A stretch of DNA of 59,105 nt, from NCBI GenBank assembly GCA_963642995.1, contig CAVIIZ010000004.1, forward strand, positions 1 to 59,105, in the 5' to 3' direction. This stretch comes from CAVAWX01 sp963642995. GTDB taxonomy: Bacteria > Actinomycetota > Coriobacteriia > Coriobacteriales > QAMH01. The notes beneath the pieces were generated by a model that was not told where the DNA came from, searched no databases, and saw only the letters and a program-made list of their open reading frames with translations. A program made the position numbers and the translations under genes. Within the stretch, counting starts at the first letter, position 1. Each line of letters begins with the position of its first letter. This document shows positions 24,786 to 33,595 of the stretch, piece by piece.

Positions 24786-25955
24786 TCAGACCGCCTGCGC
24801 CGGGGCAGCCGGCTGCGGGCTCGAGGGCACCGCTTTCAAGCTGACGGTCTTCGCATCGTTTACGTTGGTCGCGCTCACGGGATCGCGGCGCGAGAGATGC
24901 AGTATCAGGCCCGCGACGGCCAGCGCGACGGCGGCCACGGCAAAGACGCCCCAGCTGCCCGCGCATGCCAACGCGCACGCAGCCGCCCCGAGCGCACCTG
25001 CCGCCGGGAAGGTGGAAAGCCAGGCCACGAGCATGCGGGCGGCCACCTTCCAGTCCACTTTCGTCTTGGCGCCCAGCCCCGTGCCGACGATGGAGCCGGA
25101 GCACACCTGCGTGGTGGACAGGGCAAAACCCAGATGCGAGGAAGCCAAGATCGTCGCGGCGGAAGCGGCTTCGGCGGCAAAGCCCTGCGGCGTCGAGATC
25201 TCGGTCAGGCCGCGGCCCAGCGTGCGGATGACGCGCCAGCCGCCCGAATAGGTGCCCAGCGCGATAGCCAGACCGCACGCCGCGACGACCCACAGCTCGG
25301 GACCTGTACCGGATGCCTGCAAGCCGGAGGCGACCAGCGTGAGGGTGATGATGCCCATGGTCTTCTGCGCGTCGTTGGTGCCGTGCGAGAGGGCCACGAG
25401 GCAGGCCGTGACGGTCTGGCCGTGCCGAAAGCCGTTTGCCACCTGCCCCTCGTCCATATGCGCGACGATGCGGTATATGAGCTTCACCGCGCACCATGAA
25501 GCGAGGCCGGCGACCAGCGGCGAGACGAGCGCCGGGACGAGCACCTTGCCCGCGACGGCGCCGAAGTCCACCCCCTGCACGCCCGCGCCCACGATGACCG
25601 CGCCCACGAGGCCGCCGAGCAGCGCATGCGACGAGCTGGAGGGCAGGCCCACGAGCCAGGTGACGAGATTGCACAGTATCGCGCCCACGAGGCCGGCAAA
25701 GATGAACTCCGCGCCTATCGCGACCTGCTGCTCGTTGATGATGCCGCCCGAAATGGTCTTGGCCACCTCGGTGGACAGGAACGCGCCGACGAGGTTCAAG
25801 GTCCCGGCGGCGATCACGGCGGTCTTGGGCTTGAGCGCGCCGGTGGCGATCGAGGTCGCCATGGCGTTTGCCGTATCGTGAAACCCGTTCGTGAAATCGA
25901 AGATCAGCGCAGTCGCCACGACCATGACGACGACGGCGATGGTAATCGGATCCAT
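24786..25955 (-). CDS. PiT-family inorganic phosphate transporter
   Basis: The 389-residue membrane protein belongs to the PiT family of low-affinity phosphate (metal-phosphate):cation symporters. It has both halves of the internal duplication: FDFTNGFHDTANA (19-31) in the first helix and ALSHGTNDAQKTMG near residue 215, plus LVGLPSSSSHALLG in the first half. About ten hydrophobic helices are visible. The start ATG 25955 gives MDPITIAV, the family's usual beginning; AGAGGAG precedes it by about 14 bases. A phoU-like gene, often next to PiT genes, is not present. An array of 11-base direct repeats resembling a Pho box lies about 100 bases upstream. Confidence 0.93.
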   Translation of the reverse strand: MDPITIAVVVMVVATALIFDFTNGFHDTANAMATSIATGALKPKTAVIAAGTLNLVGAFLSTEVAKTISGGIINEQQVAIGAEFIFAGLVGAILCNLVTWLVGLPSSSSHALLGGLVGAVIVGAGVQGVDFGAVAGKVLVPALVSPLVAGLASWCAVKLIYRIVAHMDEGQVANGFRHGQTVTACLVALSHGTNDAQKTMGIITLTLVASGLQASGTGPELWVVAACGLAIALGTYSGGWRVIRTLGRGLTEISTPQGFAAEAASAATILASSHLGFALSTTQVCSGSIVGTGLGAKTKVDWKVAARMLVAWLSTFPAAGALGAAACALACAGSWGVFAVAAVALAVAGLILHLSRRDPVSATNVNDAKTVSLKAVPSSPQPAAPAQAV

Positions 25956-26031
25956 GTTCTTCTCGCATCTCCTCTCGAGCCGCGCTGCGGCGCACGCGCG
26001 TTCACAGCAGCACCCCTCATGGGGCCCCTCC

Positions 26032-26086
26032 ACATTAGGCGCAAAGTGTCGAAGACTTGAAATCGGCATGTAAACTAAATGTGAAC
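26032..26086 (-). promoter_or_regulatory. Pho-box-like direct repeats and -10 box upstream of the phosphate transporter
   Basis: On the plus strand TGTGAAC (26080-26086), TGTAAAC (26069-26075) and the weaker TGAAATC (26058-26064) are spaced exactly 11 bases. Read towards the transporter gene they are GTTCACA, GTTTACA and GATTTCA, close to the GTTCACC 11-base repeats described for actinobacterial PhoP. TAATGT (26032-26037, minus strand) is a -10 candidate, and the third repeat overlaps the expected -35. The rest of the 334-base gap 25956-26289 holds no gene that I can support. Confidence 0.6.
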
Positions 26087-26289
26087 TCGCAGACGAGACG
26101 AGGCGATGGCTGCGCGGCTCCGTGCCCGCCCTCTCGCAGGCGCGCCCACCCGCCCGCGAAAACGCACCGCCCGAGAAGATACGGCGCGCAGACACGGGAA
26201 ATCTCGAGGGTATACGGCTAAAGTGTTGCGCATTCGTGCGGTATGCGCGCGCGAGCAAAAGACCCCTGACACGAAAAGGAGCATGCGAC

Positions 26290-27051
26290 ATGGGACTTCT
26301 CGAAGGAAAGACCGTCATAGTCACCGGCGCGGGCAAGGGCATCGGCTTCGGCATCGCGAGCGCGTTTGCCGAGCAAGGCGCAGACCTGTGCATCACCGGA
26401 CGCACCGAGCAGCGCCTCGTGGACGCCGAGGCCAAGCTGAAGGAGGCCTACGGGCACGACGTCATCCACGTGGTGGCCGAAGGCGCCGACGAGGAGGCGG
26501 TGGAAAAGGTCGTCTCCGAGACGGTGGGCCACTACGGCAAGCTCGATTGCGTGGTGAACAACGCGCAGGCCTCGAAATCCGGCACGAACCTCGTCGACCA
26601 CAGCAAGGAGGACTTCGACCTGGCCATCAACTCCGGGCTCTACGCCGCGTTCTTCTACATGAAGCACGCCTTCCCCGAGTTGAAGAAGACGAAGGGCTCG
26701 GTGGTGAACCTGGCAAGCGGCGCCGGGCTCTTCGGCAAGCCGGGGCAGTCCAGCTACGCCGCCGCAAAAGAGGGCATACGCGGCCTGACGCGCGTGGCGG
26801 CCACCGAGTGGGGCCCGGATGGCGTGCGCGCGAACTGCATCTGCCCGCTGGCCATGACCGAGCAGCTGGCCGCATGGAAAGAGAAGTTCCCCGACACCTT
26901 CGCCGCGACGATCAAGGGCATCCCGCTGGGGCGCTTCGGCGACCCCAAGACCGACATCGCGCCCGTCGCGGTCTTCTTGGCCAGCGACATGGCGGCCTAC
27001 GTGTCCGGCGAGACCATCACCATTCAGGGCGGCTCGGGGCTGCGGCCGTAG
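26290..27051 (+). CDS. SDR-family NAD(P)-dependent oxidoreductase
   Basis: The 253-residue protein is a classical short-chain dehydrogenase/reductase. The nucleotide-binding glycine motif is TGAGKGIG (12-19), NNAQ replaces NNAG at 90-93, and the catalytic residues are Ser143, Tyr156 and Lys160 (YAAAK). The C-terminus ends in SGETITIQGGSGLRP, usual for FabG-like members. The substrate cannot be read from sequence; it could be a ketoacyl group, a sugar, a steroid or a bile acid. AAGGAG precedes ATG 26290 by eight bases. The gene diverges from the phosphate transporter and ends at a strong terminator, so it is probably transcribed alone. Confidence 0.92.
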   Translation: MGLLEGKTVIVTGAGKGIGFGIASAFAEQGADLCITGRTEQRLVDAEAKLKEAYGHDVIHVVAEGADEEAVEKVVSETVGHYGKLDCVVNNAQASKSGTNLVDHSKEDFDLAINSGLYAAFFYMKHAFPELKKTKGSVVNLASGAGLFGKPGQSSYAAAKEGIRGLTRVAATEWGPDGVRANCICPLAMTEQLAAWKEKFPDTFAATIKGIPLGRFGDPKTDIAPVAVFLASDMAAYVSGETITIQGGSGLRP

Positions 27052-27076
27052 GGGTTTTCCACAGGCAGGCTATCGC

Positions 27077-27107
27077 AAGGCGCCGCGCAGATGCGGCGCC
27101 TTTTTTT
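27077..27107 (+). terminator. Intrinsic terminator after the SDR gene
   Basis: AAGGCGCCGC (27077-27086) and GCGGCGCCTT (27093-27102) form a perfect 10-base stem with a 6-base loop, followed by a run of T to 27107. It begins 26 bases after the stop codon and is the clearest intrinsic terminator in the window. Confidence 0.92.
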
Positions 27108-27187
27108 CCCTGCGGGGCGCCTCGGGTTCACGGCAGCGTGCCAACGGGCGCGAGGCGTCGCGAGACGATGCCTCGCGGACATGTCCG

Positions 27188-28393
27188 TCAGGCGCTTTTC
27201 CCGCAGAGCGCGGCGGCCACGACGTCGAGCAGGTCGGCGGCAAGCTCGAACTTGGGGCGGCGCGCAAGCTCGCGCTCCTCTCCGGACGTGATGAACCACA
27301 CGTGGTTGTCGTCGGCCCCCGCTGGCCCGTCGCCTTCGGCCAGGTCGTTTGCCACGACCATGTCCGCGTGTTTGGCGGCCAGCTTCTCGCGGGCGGCCTT
27401 TCGCGGGTCGCCCGTCTCGGCGGAAAACACGACGCAAAACGTCGAGTCCTTGCGTTTTCCCAGCGTGGCGGCGATATCGGTGTTGGGAACGAGGCGCAGC
27501 TGCATGTCGGACCCGTCGTTTTTCATCTTGCCCGTGAAGGTCGACCACGCACGCCAGTCGCTGACCGCCGCCGTGAAGACGGCCGCGTCCGCATCGGAGA
27601 ACGGACCTTCGCAGGCCTTGAGCATCTCGGCCGCCGTGTCCACGCGCACCACCTCGACGCCTGCGGGGTCGGCAAGCGCGCAAGGACCGGAGACGAGGGT
27701 GACCTGCGCCCCGCGCAACGCCGCCTGCTCCGCGAGGAGATAGCCCGTCTTGCCCGACGCCGCATTGGAGATGAAGCGGACGCTGTCGAAGGGCTCGCGC
27801 GTGGGCCCTGCCGTGACCAGCAGGCGCTTTCCCTCCAAATCGCGCTCTCCGCCCGTGTCGAGGACCGCCAAGACGGCCCGTGCCGAAGCATCGGGCCCGG
27901 GAAACCTGCCCGCGCCCACGGCGCCGCACGCAAGCTCGCCTCTCGCCGGCTCCACGACGAAGACGCCGCGAGAGCGCAAGGTGGCGATGTTTGCCTGCGT
28001 CGCGGGGTTCTCCCACATCTGCGTGTTCATGGCGGGCACGACCACCAGCGGCGCGTCCGTGGCAAGCGCTGCGGCCGTGACGAGGTTGTCGGCCATCCCG
28101 CAGGCAAGTTTCGCCAGGGTGTTGGCCGTGCACGGCGCGATCGCATAGACGTCGGTGCCCTGCGAGAAGGCGATATGGGGGATGGCGCTGGCCTCGTCGC
28201 CGAAGATGCCGGTCGAGACCTTCTTGCCCGTGAGGGCGCGGAAGGTGTCGGCGCCGACGAATTTCTCCGCGGCAGGCGTCATCAGCACCTTCACCGCGAT
28301 GCCCTCGCGCATCTTCTGCAAGGCGCGCACCAGCTCGGCGGCCTTGTACGCGGCGATGCAGCCCGTCACCCCGAGAAGCACCCTGTCGGCCAT
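27188..28393 (-). CDS. coaBC: Bifunctional phosphopantothenoylcysteine decarboxylase / synthetase
   Basis: The 401-residue protein carries out two steps of coenzyme A synthesis: CoaB joins 4'-phosphopantothenate to cysteine using CTP, and CoaC decarboxylates the product with FMN. The N-terminal CoaC half starts VLLGVTGCIAAYKA and has PAMNTQMWENP and ACGAVGAGR with the catalytic Cys. The CoaB half begins near residue 190 with LLVTAGPTREPFDSVRFI and continues through VTLVSGP and a Lys-rich KRKD segment. Both halves are complete. Two ATG-proximal sites are possible, but MADRVLLG at 28393 fits. It is the last gene of the der-led operon, 31 bases after the zinc-ribbon gene. Confidence 0.95.
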   Translation of the reverse strand: MADRVLLGVTGCIAAYKAAELVRALQKMREGIAVKVLMTPAAEKFVGADTFRALTGKKVSTGIFGDEASAIPHIAFSQGTDVYAIAPCTANTLAKLACGMADNLVTAAALATDAPLVVVPAMNTQMWENPATQANIATLRSRGVFVVEPARGELACGAVGAGRFPGPDASARAVLAVLDTGGERDLEGKRLLVTAGPTREPFDSVRFISNAASGKTGYLLAEQAALRGAQVTLVSGPCALADPAGVEVVRVDTAAEMLKACEGPFSDADAAVFTAAVSDWRAWSTFTGKMKNDGSDMQLRLVPNTDIAATLGKRKDSTFCVVFSAETGDPRKAAREKLAAKHADMVVANDLAEGDGPAGADDNHVWFITSGEERELARRPKFELAADLLDVVAAALCGKSA

Positions 28394-28424
28394 GTCTTCC
28401 TCCGTCCTCTCGGCTCGCGTCTTG

Positions 28425-29153
28425 TTATTGCGCAGTGCCCGGGCAGGCCATGAGGCGGTGGCAATTCGGGCATTCGCCCAGCCCCGAGCTCGTGCGCAGC
28501 TTCGCCATCTGGCCCGTCTGGAAGGTCGTGCGGCACGCGGAGCAATGCCCGTCTTCCACGGTCGCGAGCCCCAGCCCGCCCTTTTCCTTTCGCAACTGCT
28601 CGTAGCGGGCCATGACGGCGGCGTTCACCTGCGCGGCGAGCTCGGCTCTGGCGCCCTGCGCTGCCTGCATCCTCTCCTTGATGGCTCCGCCCCTTTCGCG
28701 AAACGCCTCCGTCAGCGCCGCCTCGCGCTCGTCGGTGCGGGCAAGCATCTGCGAGAGCTGCCCGTCGAGGCGCTCCACCTCGAGCTGGCGCTCCAGCAGC
28801 GCGTCTTGCTCCCTCGCGTTCTCGCCTTGGCGCTTGACCTGGCCTTCCATCTCCTTGGTGATGGAGCCGACCACGCGGTGGTCGCCGTTGCCGTCGAGCT
28901 TCTTCTGCAGCTCGGCCACCTTCTCGGCCAAAGACCGCTCCTCGGCCTGGAGGCACTCCAATTTCGCGGCCACGCCGTCGGCCAGCTCGAGCACCTGGTC
29001 TTGCTTTCCCTTCAGCTCGCGGCGCTTGGCGCGGCACTCGGAGATCTGCGCCACCTCCTCGAGGCCGGACAGCTCCGTTTTCAGGCGCATGAGCTCCACG
29101 TCGCGCTCCTGCACGCCGAGCAGGGCCTCTATCTCGGATTCCGTTGCCTGCAT
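28425..29153 (-). CDS. Coiled-coil protein with C-terminal C4 zinc ribbon (COG1579 type)
   Basis: The 242-residue protein is almost entirely Glu/Lys/Arg/Leu-rich heptad coiled coil from about residue 10 to 190, followed by a C4 zinc ribbon with Cys204, Cys207, Cys228 and Cys231 (CSACRTTF and CPNC). This is the layout of the zf-RING_7/COG1579 family, conserved in Actinobacteria next to Nif3 genes, as here. The family is thought to bind nucleic acid or act as a scaffold; its function is not established. It lies between the Nif3-like gene (87 bases upstream) and coaBC (31 bases downstream) in the same operon. Confidence 0.88.
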   Translation of the reverse strand: MQATESEIEALLGVQERDVELMRLKTELSGLEEVAQISECRAKRRELKGKQDQVLELADGVAAKLECLQAEERSLAEKVAELQKKLDGNGDHRVVGSITKEMEGQVKRQGENAREQDALLERQLEVERLDGQLSQMLARTDEREAALTEAFRERGGAIKERMQAAQGARAELAAQVNAAVMARYEQLRKEKGGLGLATVEDGHCSACRTTFQTGQMAKLRTSSGLGECPNCHRLMACPGTAQ

Positions 29154-29240
29154 ACAGACCTCACCGCGCCTTTCCGTTCAGGGTCTCTCGCATCGTCTCG
29201 CGCGCCGTGCCGAAGCGGGCGCCGAAACCGCGCATGCCTT

Positions 29241-30128
29241 CTAGCGCCCGTCGCCGGCGCACCACCATGCGGGCGCGGCGTCTCCCACGACGACGAGCTC
29301 TTCGCCTTCATCATACCCGCACCCGGCCAGCTCGTCGAAAAGCACCTGCACGAGAGGCGCCTCGGACACGTCGTGGCCCAGCTCGACCACGGCCAGGTGC
29401 GGCTGGACGTCGAGCGCCGTGTGGTACCCCGTCTCGCCCACCACCACGCATCCCATATGCGCGCGGACGGCGGCCTGAAAGGCGCCCGCGTCACGCCAGG
29501 AGCCGTTCAGATAGGCAAAGCGCTCCAACTCGAGGTCCGGGTCGCCCCATACGCGCGCGCGGCCGCCCAAGGCGTCGTCGCACACGGCGGCAAGCTGCGC
29601 CAGCGTCGTCTTCGCAGGCAGGTCGAGCACGGCGCCGAAGCCCGTGCCCTTGTAGGAGCGGGACGGGTCGAGCAAGTGCTCGAAGTTGCCCTTGCAAGTG
29701 CAGCCGAGCACATCGGCGAAGGCCTCGCGCGCGAGCGCCGAGCGGTCGAGGTTCGTGTGCATGTTGATGACGGACACCCCGAGGCGCGCCGCCTCGAACA
29801 GCGCGCGCCCCGGCCCGGGCGTCGCGCCCTGCGAGGCAGGACCCAGCTCGCACGGAGCGTTCTTGATGTAGGGGGGATGGTGGCAGACGAGCACGTCGCA
29901 GCCCCCGTCCGCAGCCGCCTTCACCGTCGCGCACGTGAAATCGAGGGCCACGCCGATGCGGCCGACCGTCCGGCTGCGATCGCCCACCTGCAGCCCGCAG
30001 CTGTCCCAGCGCTCCATGTCCGCGCGGGGGAAAACCGAAAACAGCGCCTGCTCGAGCTCGCCTGCCGTCCGCGGCCTGCCGTCCATGTCCGCACCTTCGT
30101 CCATGCCCTCGTTCGCCCTCTCGTCCAT
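29241..30128 (-). CDS. Nif3-like dinuclear metal-centre protein
   Basis: The 295-residue protein belongs to the Nif3/YbgI (DUF34) family, which forms ring-shaped hexamers with a two-metal site. Metal-binding motifs are VCHHPPYI (His83, His84) and NMHTNLD (His124, Asp128), with a late VGETGYHTALD supplying further ligands. The role of the family is unsettled; GTP cyclohydrolase-like and metal-handling activities have been proposed. ATG 30128 is chosen because GGAGG lies nine bases upstream, within the end of the PHP gene. Two later ATGs (30104, 30086) are alternatives, and the first ~18 residues (repeated MDE-like units) are not conserved. The downstream zinc-ribbon gene is the usual neighbour of this family. 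Confidence 0.9.
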   Translation of the reverse strand: MDERANEGMDEGADMDGRPRTAGELEQALFSVFPRADMERWDSCGLQVGDRSRTVGRIGVALDFTCATVKAAADGGCDVLVCHHPPYIKNAPCELGPASQGATPGPGRALFEAARLGVSVINMHTNLDRSALAREAFADVLGCTCKGNFEHLLDPSRSYKGTGFGAVLDLPAKTTLAQLAAVCDDALGGRARVWGDPDLELERFAYLNGSWRDAGAFQAAVRAHMGCVVVGETGYHTALDVQPHLAVVELGHDVSEAPLVQVLFDELAGCGYDEGEELVVVGDAAPAWWCAGDGR

Positions 30129-30132
30129 GCCC

Positions 30133-30954
30133 TCACACCTCCAGTTTCCAGCAGATCCTGTCGCCATCCGGAGTCGGCGCCGACACGTGCGTGTATCCCG
30201 CGCGCGCCATCCACTCGTAGGCGTCGCGCACGTCGCGCCCTATATCTTGCGGACGGTGCGCATCGCAGCCCACCGTGCACTCGACGCCCGCGTCGTGGAA
30301 AGCGCGCAGCAAATCGAGGCAAGGATACATTTCCTGCGCCTGCACGTGCAGCCCCTTCGTGTTCACCTCGACCATGCAACCCGACGCGGCGGCGGCCAAG
30401 GCCATCTCGCTGTAGTAGGGGCGCGCATCGAAGCTCGGCCGAAAGCCGAACTTCTTGGGCAGGTCGGGGTGGGAGAACGCGGTGATGGGCGCGCTCGAGG
30501 CGGCCATCTCCAGCCACAGCTCGAAATAGCGCCGCCATATCCAATCCGTGCCGTGCTCGTTCCAATGCCCCAGCTCGTCGGGGTCGTCGTATGCCCACTC
30601 GTCCACATGGTGCACGCTGCCCAGCACGTACTCGAAGCCCGCGCACAGCTCCTCGAGCTCAGGCCCGCGCCCGGCAAACCAGTCGATTTCGGTGCCCATG
30701 ACGAAGAGAAGCGGGCTTTTCTCCTCGGCCAGGCGCGCTCGCTGCTCCAGGCAGGCGTCGCGGTAGGCCCCCACCTGCGCGCGGCTCATGGAGCAGGTGT
30801 GCGTCGGGTCGAGGCGCTCGGGCATCCACATGTGCTCGGTCTGGCAGTAGACGGCAAGCCCCAGCTCCTCGGCACGCCCCACGGCCTGCGCCACCGTAGC
30901 GCTGCCGTGCCCGGAAAAAGCGGTGTGCGAATGGCAGTCCACGAGGGGCGTCAT
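30133..30954 (-). CDS. PHP-domain phosphatase, HisK (histidinol-phosphatase) type
   Basis: The 273-residue PHP-superfamily protein begins with the metal motif DCHSHTAFSGHG (6-17), then CQTEHMWMPE, MGTEIDWF, a GSVHHVD motif and a C-terminal VGCDAHRPQDIG, the set of His/Asp/Glu ligands for a trinuclear metal site. Best similarity by eye is to HisK/HisJ histidinol-phosphatase, which makes histidinol; related proteins act on other phosphoesters, so the substrate is not certain. No other histidine gene is near. Its ATG overlaps the cysteine desulfurase stop (ATGA), and its own stop lies four bases before the Nif3 start, so the three genes are tightly coupled. Confidence 0.85.
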   Translation of the reverse strand: MTPLVDCHSHTAFSGHGSATVAQAVGRAEELGLAVYCQTEHMWMPERLDPTHTCSMSRAQVGAYRDACLEQRARLAEEKSPLLFVMGTEIDWFAGRGPELEELCAGFEYVLGSVHHVDEWAYDDPDELGHWNEHGTDWIWRRYFELWLEMAASSAPITAFSHPDLPKKFGFRPSFDARPYYSEMALAAAASGCMVEVNTKGLHVQAQEMYPCLDLLRAFHDAGVECTVGCDAHRPQDIGRDVRDAYEWMARAGYTHVSAPTPDGDRICWKLEV

Positions 30955-32141
30955 GCGAGGATTCCCCTCAACGCGGCGGCCAGGGCGTCCACCTCGGCGG
31001 CTGTCGTCTCGGCGCCCAAAGAGACGCGCAGCGATCCGAAAGCCTCGTCGCGGGGGACGCCCATGGCCGTCAGCACGTGGCTGGGGTCCAGACTCTTCGA
31101 GCCGCAGGCGCTGCCGGCCGACACGCAAAAGCCCGCCTCGTCGAGGCGCAGCACGAGGGTCTGGCCCTCCAATCCCGCGCACAGAAGATGCAGGGTGTGC
31201 GGCACGCAAAGGGTCGCGTCGAGCGTCTCGCGCACGGGGCGGGCAAAGGAGGCGCCCGCGGCTGCGCCCGCGGCTGGATTCGCATCCCCGTTCACGAGGG
31301 CGCCCACGAACCGCGCACGCAAGGCGGCCACATGGTCCCAAACCCGCACGCGCTCCGATTCGGCCGCTTCGAGCGCGGCGGCAAATCCTGCGACGCCGGC
31401 GACGTTCACCGTGCCCGAGCGCATGCCGCCCTCCTGGCCGCCGCCGCGCATGAAAGGGCGGCATTTCACGCGACGGCGCAGGTAGAGGGCTCCCACGCCG
31501 GCCGGGCCACCCACCTTGTGCGCGGAAAACGAGGCCGCGTCCACGCCGCTTTCCTCCAGGGAGATCTCCACCTTGCCCAACGCCTGGACCGCGTCGGTGA
31601 AAAAGAGGGCGCCGTGCGCGTGCGCGACATCCGCGAGCTCGGAAACCGGCTGGATGGCGCCCGTCTCGTTGTTCACCCACATGACGGCCGCGAGCGCGCA
31701 GCCCTCGCCACGCGCCTCGATACCGTCCAGCAGCTCTTCGAGGGCAGACGGCGCCACGACCCCGTCGCGGCCGCAGGGCACGAGGTCCACCTTGTAGCCG
31801 CGTTCCTTCAGGGAGGCGGCGGCCTCCAGGACCGCTTCGTGCTCTATGGCCGAGACCAGCACATGCGTCTTCTTGCCGGCAGGCGAGAAGGGCACGAGGC
31901 CGCGCAGGGCCGTGTTGTCGGATTCGGTGCCGCCTGCGGTGAAGACGAGCTCGTGCGGGGCGCGGGCGCCGAGGGCCGCGGCGATGCGCGCGCGGGCCGC
32001 CTCCAGCGCATCTGCCGCCCTCTTGCCCGCCGCATGCAACGACGAGGGGTTGCCGAAGGGCGCGGCCTCAATCGCGCGGGAGGCCTCGGGGCGCAGCGGC
32101 GCGGTGGCCGCGTAATCGAAGTAGGCGCAGCTCTCAGGCAC
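30951..32141 (-). CDS. Cysteine desulfurase (NifS/IscS-like)
   Basis: The 396-residue class V aminotransferase-fold PLP enzyme removes sulfur from cysteine for Fe-S clusters or tRNA thiolation. The PLP lysine is Lys209 in SFSAHKVGGP, and the persulfide-bearing cysteine is Cys346 in SAGSACGSKS; FDYAATAP starts the fold. The start is a GTG at 32141 that overlaps the end of rpe by eight bases, preceded by GGGAGC; a longer frame is a non-conserved run through rpe. No iscU or thiI/mnmA gene lies next to it here, so the sulfur acceptor is open. The gene is in the der-led operon. Confidence 0.93.
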   Translation of the reverse strand: MPESCAYFDYAATAPLRPEASRAIEAAPFGNPSSLHAAGKRAADALEAARARIAAALGARAPHELVFTAGGTESDNTALRGLVPFSPAGKKTHVLVSAIEHEAVLEAAASLKERGYKVDLVPCGRDGVVAPSALEELLDGIEARGEGCALAAVMWVNNETGAIQPVSELADVAHAHGALFFTDAVQALGKVEISLEESGVDAASFSAHKVGGPAGVGALYLRRRVKCRPFMRGGGQEGGMRSGTVNVAGVAGFAAALEAAESERVRVWDHVAALRARFVGALVNGDANPAAGAAAGASFARPVRETLDATLCVPHTLHLLCAGLEGQTLVLRLDEAGFCVSAGSACGSKSLDPSHVLTAMGVPRDEAFGSLRVSLGAETTAAEVDALAAALRGILA

Positions 32142-32826
32142 GGCAGGCTCCCAGCGCCGCAGCGCGGATGGCCTCGATGGCCTCGTCGCGATCCGCTGCC
32201 TTGAACACGGCGTTGCCCGCCACGAGCACGTTCGCGCCCGCTGCGGCGACAAGCGGCGCCGTCTTCTCGCCGATGCCGCCGTCCACCTCGATGTCGCGTT
32301 GCAGGCCGGCCGCGGAAAGCCGCGCCGCCAGCTCGGCCACCTTGCCCGGCGTGCCCTCGATGAAGGACTGGCCGGAAAAACCCGGGTGCACGCTCATGAC
32401 GAGGAACATGCCGAAGGCGGAAAGCAACGCGTCTGCAATGGCCGACACAGGCGTCTCGGGGTTGATGGCAAGCGCCGGCGCGGCGCCTGCCGCGCGTATG
32501 GCCTCGGCGCAGGAAAGTGCCTCGTCCTCATCGGCGCAGGCCTCCAGATGCACGCTCACGCCGTCGGCGCCCGCATCGAGGTACCACGGCAGCTGCACGA
32601 GCGGGTTGTCGATCATCAGGTGCACGTCCAGCGGCAGGTCCGTGGCCTGCTTCAGGGCCGCCACATGCGCAGGGCCGATGGTCAGGTTCGGCACGAAATG
32701 CCCGTCCATCACGTCCACGTGCACGAAATCGGCGCCGGCCGCGATGTCGGCGACCTCGTCTTGCAGGTGCCCGAAATCTGCCGACAATATGGACGGCGCG
32801 ATCGAGATGCCCTTGCCCATCGTCAT
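32134..32826 (-). CDS. rpe: Ribulose-phosphate 3-epimerase
   Basis: The 230-residue TIM-barrel enzyme interconverts ribulose 5-phosphate and xylulose 5-phosphate. Family motifs in order are IAPSILSADF, VHVDVMDGHFVPNLTIGP with the metal-binding His and catalytic Asp, DVHLMIDNP, VMSVHPGFSGQSFI and EVDGGIGEKT. Length is normal. The ATG at 32826 overlaps the plsY stop by four bases (ATGA), and the end overlaps the GTG of the desulfurase gene by eight bases. It is the third gene of the operon. The transaldolase at 20237 is another pentose phosphate gene in the window. Confidence 0.96.
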   Translation of the reverse strand: MTMGKGISIAPSILSADFGHLQDEVADIAAGADFVHVDVMDGHFVPNLTIGPAHVAALKQATDLPLDVHLMIDNPLVQLPWYLDAGADGVSVHLEACADEDEALSCAEAIRAAGAAPALAINPETPVSAIADALLSAFGMFLVMSVHPGFSGQSFIEGTPGKVAELAARLSAAGLQRDIEVDGGIGEKTAPLVAAAGANVLVAGNAVFKAADRDEAIEAIRAAALGACRA

Positions 32827-33590
32827 CTTCCCTCCCTGTCTCCGCTTCCCCCGGCGCCTTCACCCGCCGCAGGCTCCTCTTCGCCGTCCACGCCGGCTCC
32901 CCCGTCGTGCGCGCCGGCCGCCTCATCATCTGCGCCGCCACGACCGCCGTCGTCTTTGTGCAGGCTGAACTTCGGCTCCTGTCCGTGCACCATGCGCACG
33001 ATGTTGGCGCGGTGGGCCCAGGTGACGAACACCGCGACGGCGCATGCCACGACGAAAAGCGGCACGTTTCCCCACTCGAATATGCACGCGGCCACGGGAA
33101 ACATGCACGCAGCCACGATCGAGCCCGCCGAGACGCGGCGCGAGAGAAAGGCGACCACGAGAAAGCTGCCCAGCATGAGCGCCACCACCGGCGGGTAGGC
33201 CATGCCGATGGTGCCCAGCCCGGTCGATATGCCCTTGCCGCCGCGAAAGCCGAGCCAAGGGCAGAACACGTGCCCGGCGATGCCGAAGACGATGGAGAGC
33301 GCGAGCACGAGGTCTGCCTGCCAGGGCGCGGCGGCCCCGATGGGCGCATACGCGAGCAGAAGGCGCGCCACGCCGACGGCGGCCACCCCTTTCAGCACGT
33401 CGCCCGCAAAGGTGATTGCAGCCGCAGCAGCCCCGAACAGCCGCGCCATGTTCGTCATCCCGATGGACCCGGAGCCGCCGGAGCGCGGGTCCTTGCCGTA
33501 GAAAACGCGCCCGACGATCACGCCGCAGGGAATCGAACCCAGCAAGAAGGACTCGGCGGCCACGAGGAGCAAAGCGGTTTGGTAGGCCAT
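32823..33590 (-). CDS. plsY: Glycerol-3-phosphate acyltransferase PlsY with hydrophilic tail
   Basis: The protein transfers an acyl group from acyl phosphate to glycerol 3-phosphate, the first step of phospholipid synthesis. The first ~200 residues are the membrane domain with the three PlsY motifs: SIPCGVIVGR followed by SGSIGMTNMAR, GHVFCPWLGFRGGKGIST and the Glu/Asn-bearing loop near EWGNVP. The remaining ~45 residues form an Asp/Gly/Ala/Glu-rich hydrophilic tail (GGADDEAAGAHDGG) that is not part of the usual enzyme and ends at the stop that overlaps rpe. Total 255 residues against about 200 normally. Start ATG 33590, five bases after the der stop. Confidence 0.93.
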   Translation of the reverse strand: MAYQTALLLVAAESFLLGSIPCGVIVGRVFYGKDPRSGGSGSIGMTNMARLFGAAAAAITFAGDVLKGVAAVGVARLLLAYAPIGAAAPWQADLVLALSIVFGIAGHVFCPWLGFRGGKGISTGLGTIGMAYPPVVALMLGSFLVVAFLSRRVSAGSIVAACMFPVAACIFEWGNVPLFVVACAVAVFVTWAHRANIVRMVHGQEPKFSLHKDDGGRGGADDEAAGAHDGGAGVDGEEEPAAGEGAGGSGDREGR

Positions 33591-33595
33591 CTCGG

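Noticed and set aside
24727..24790. Tiny hydrophobic peptide (ending LALWLMIPAFH) after the phosphate transporter
   Set aside because: It would need a TTG start and is about a dozen residues; an AAGGAAA-like sequence nearby is not enough support.
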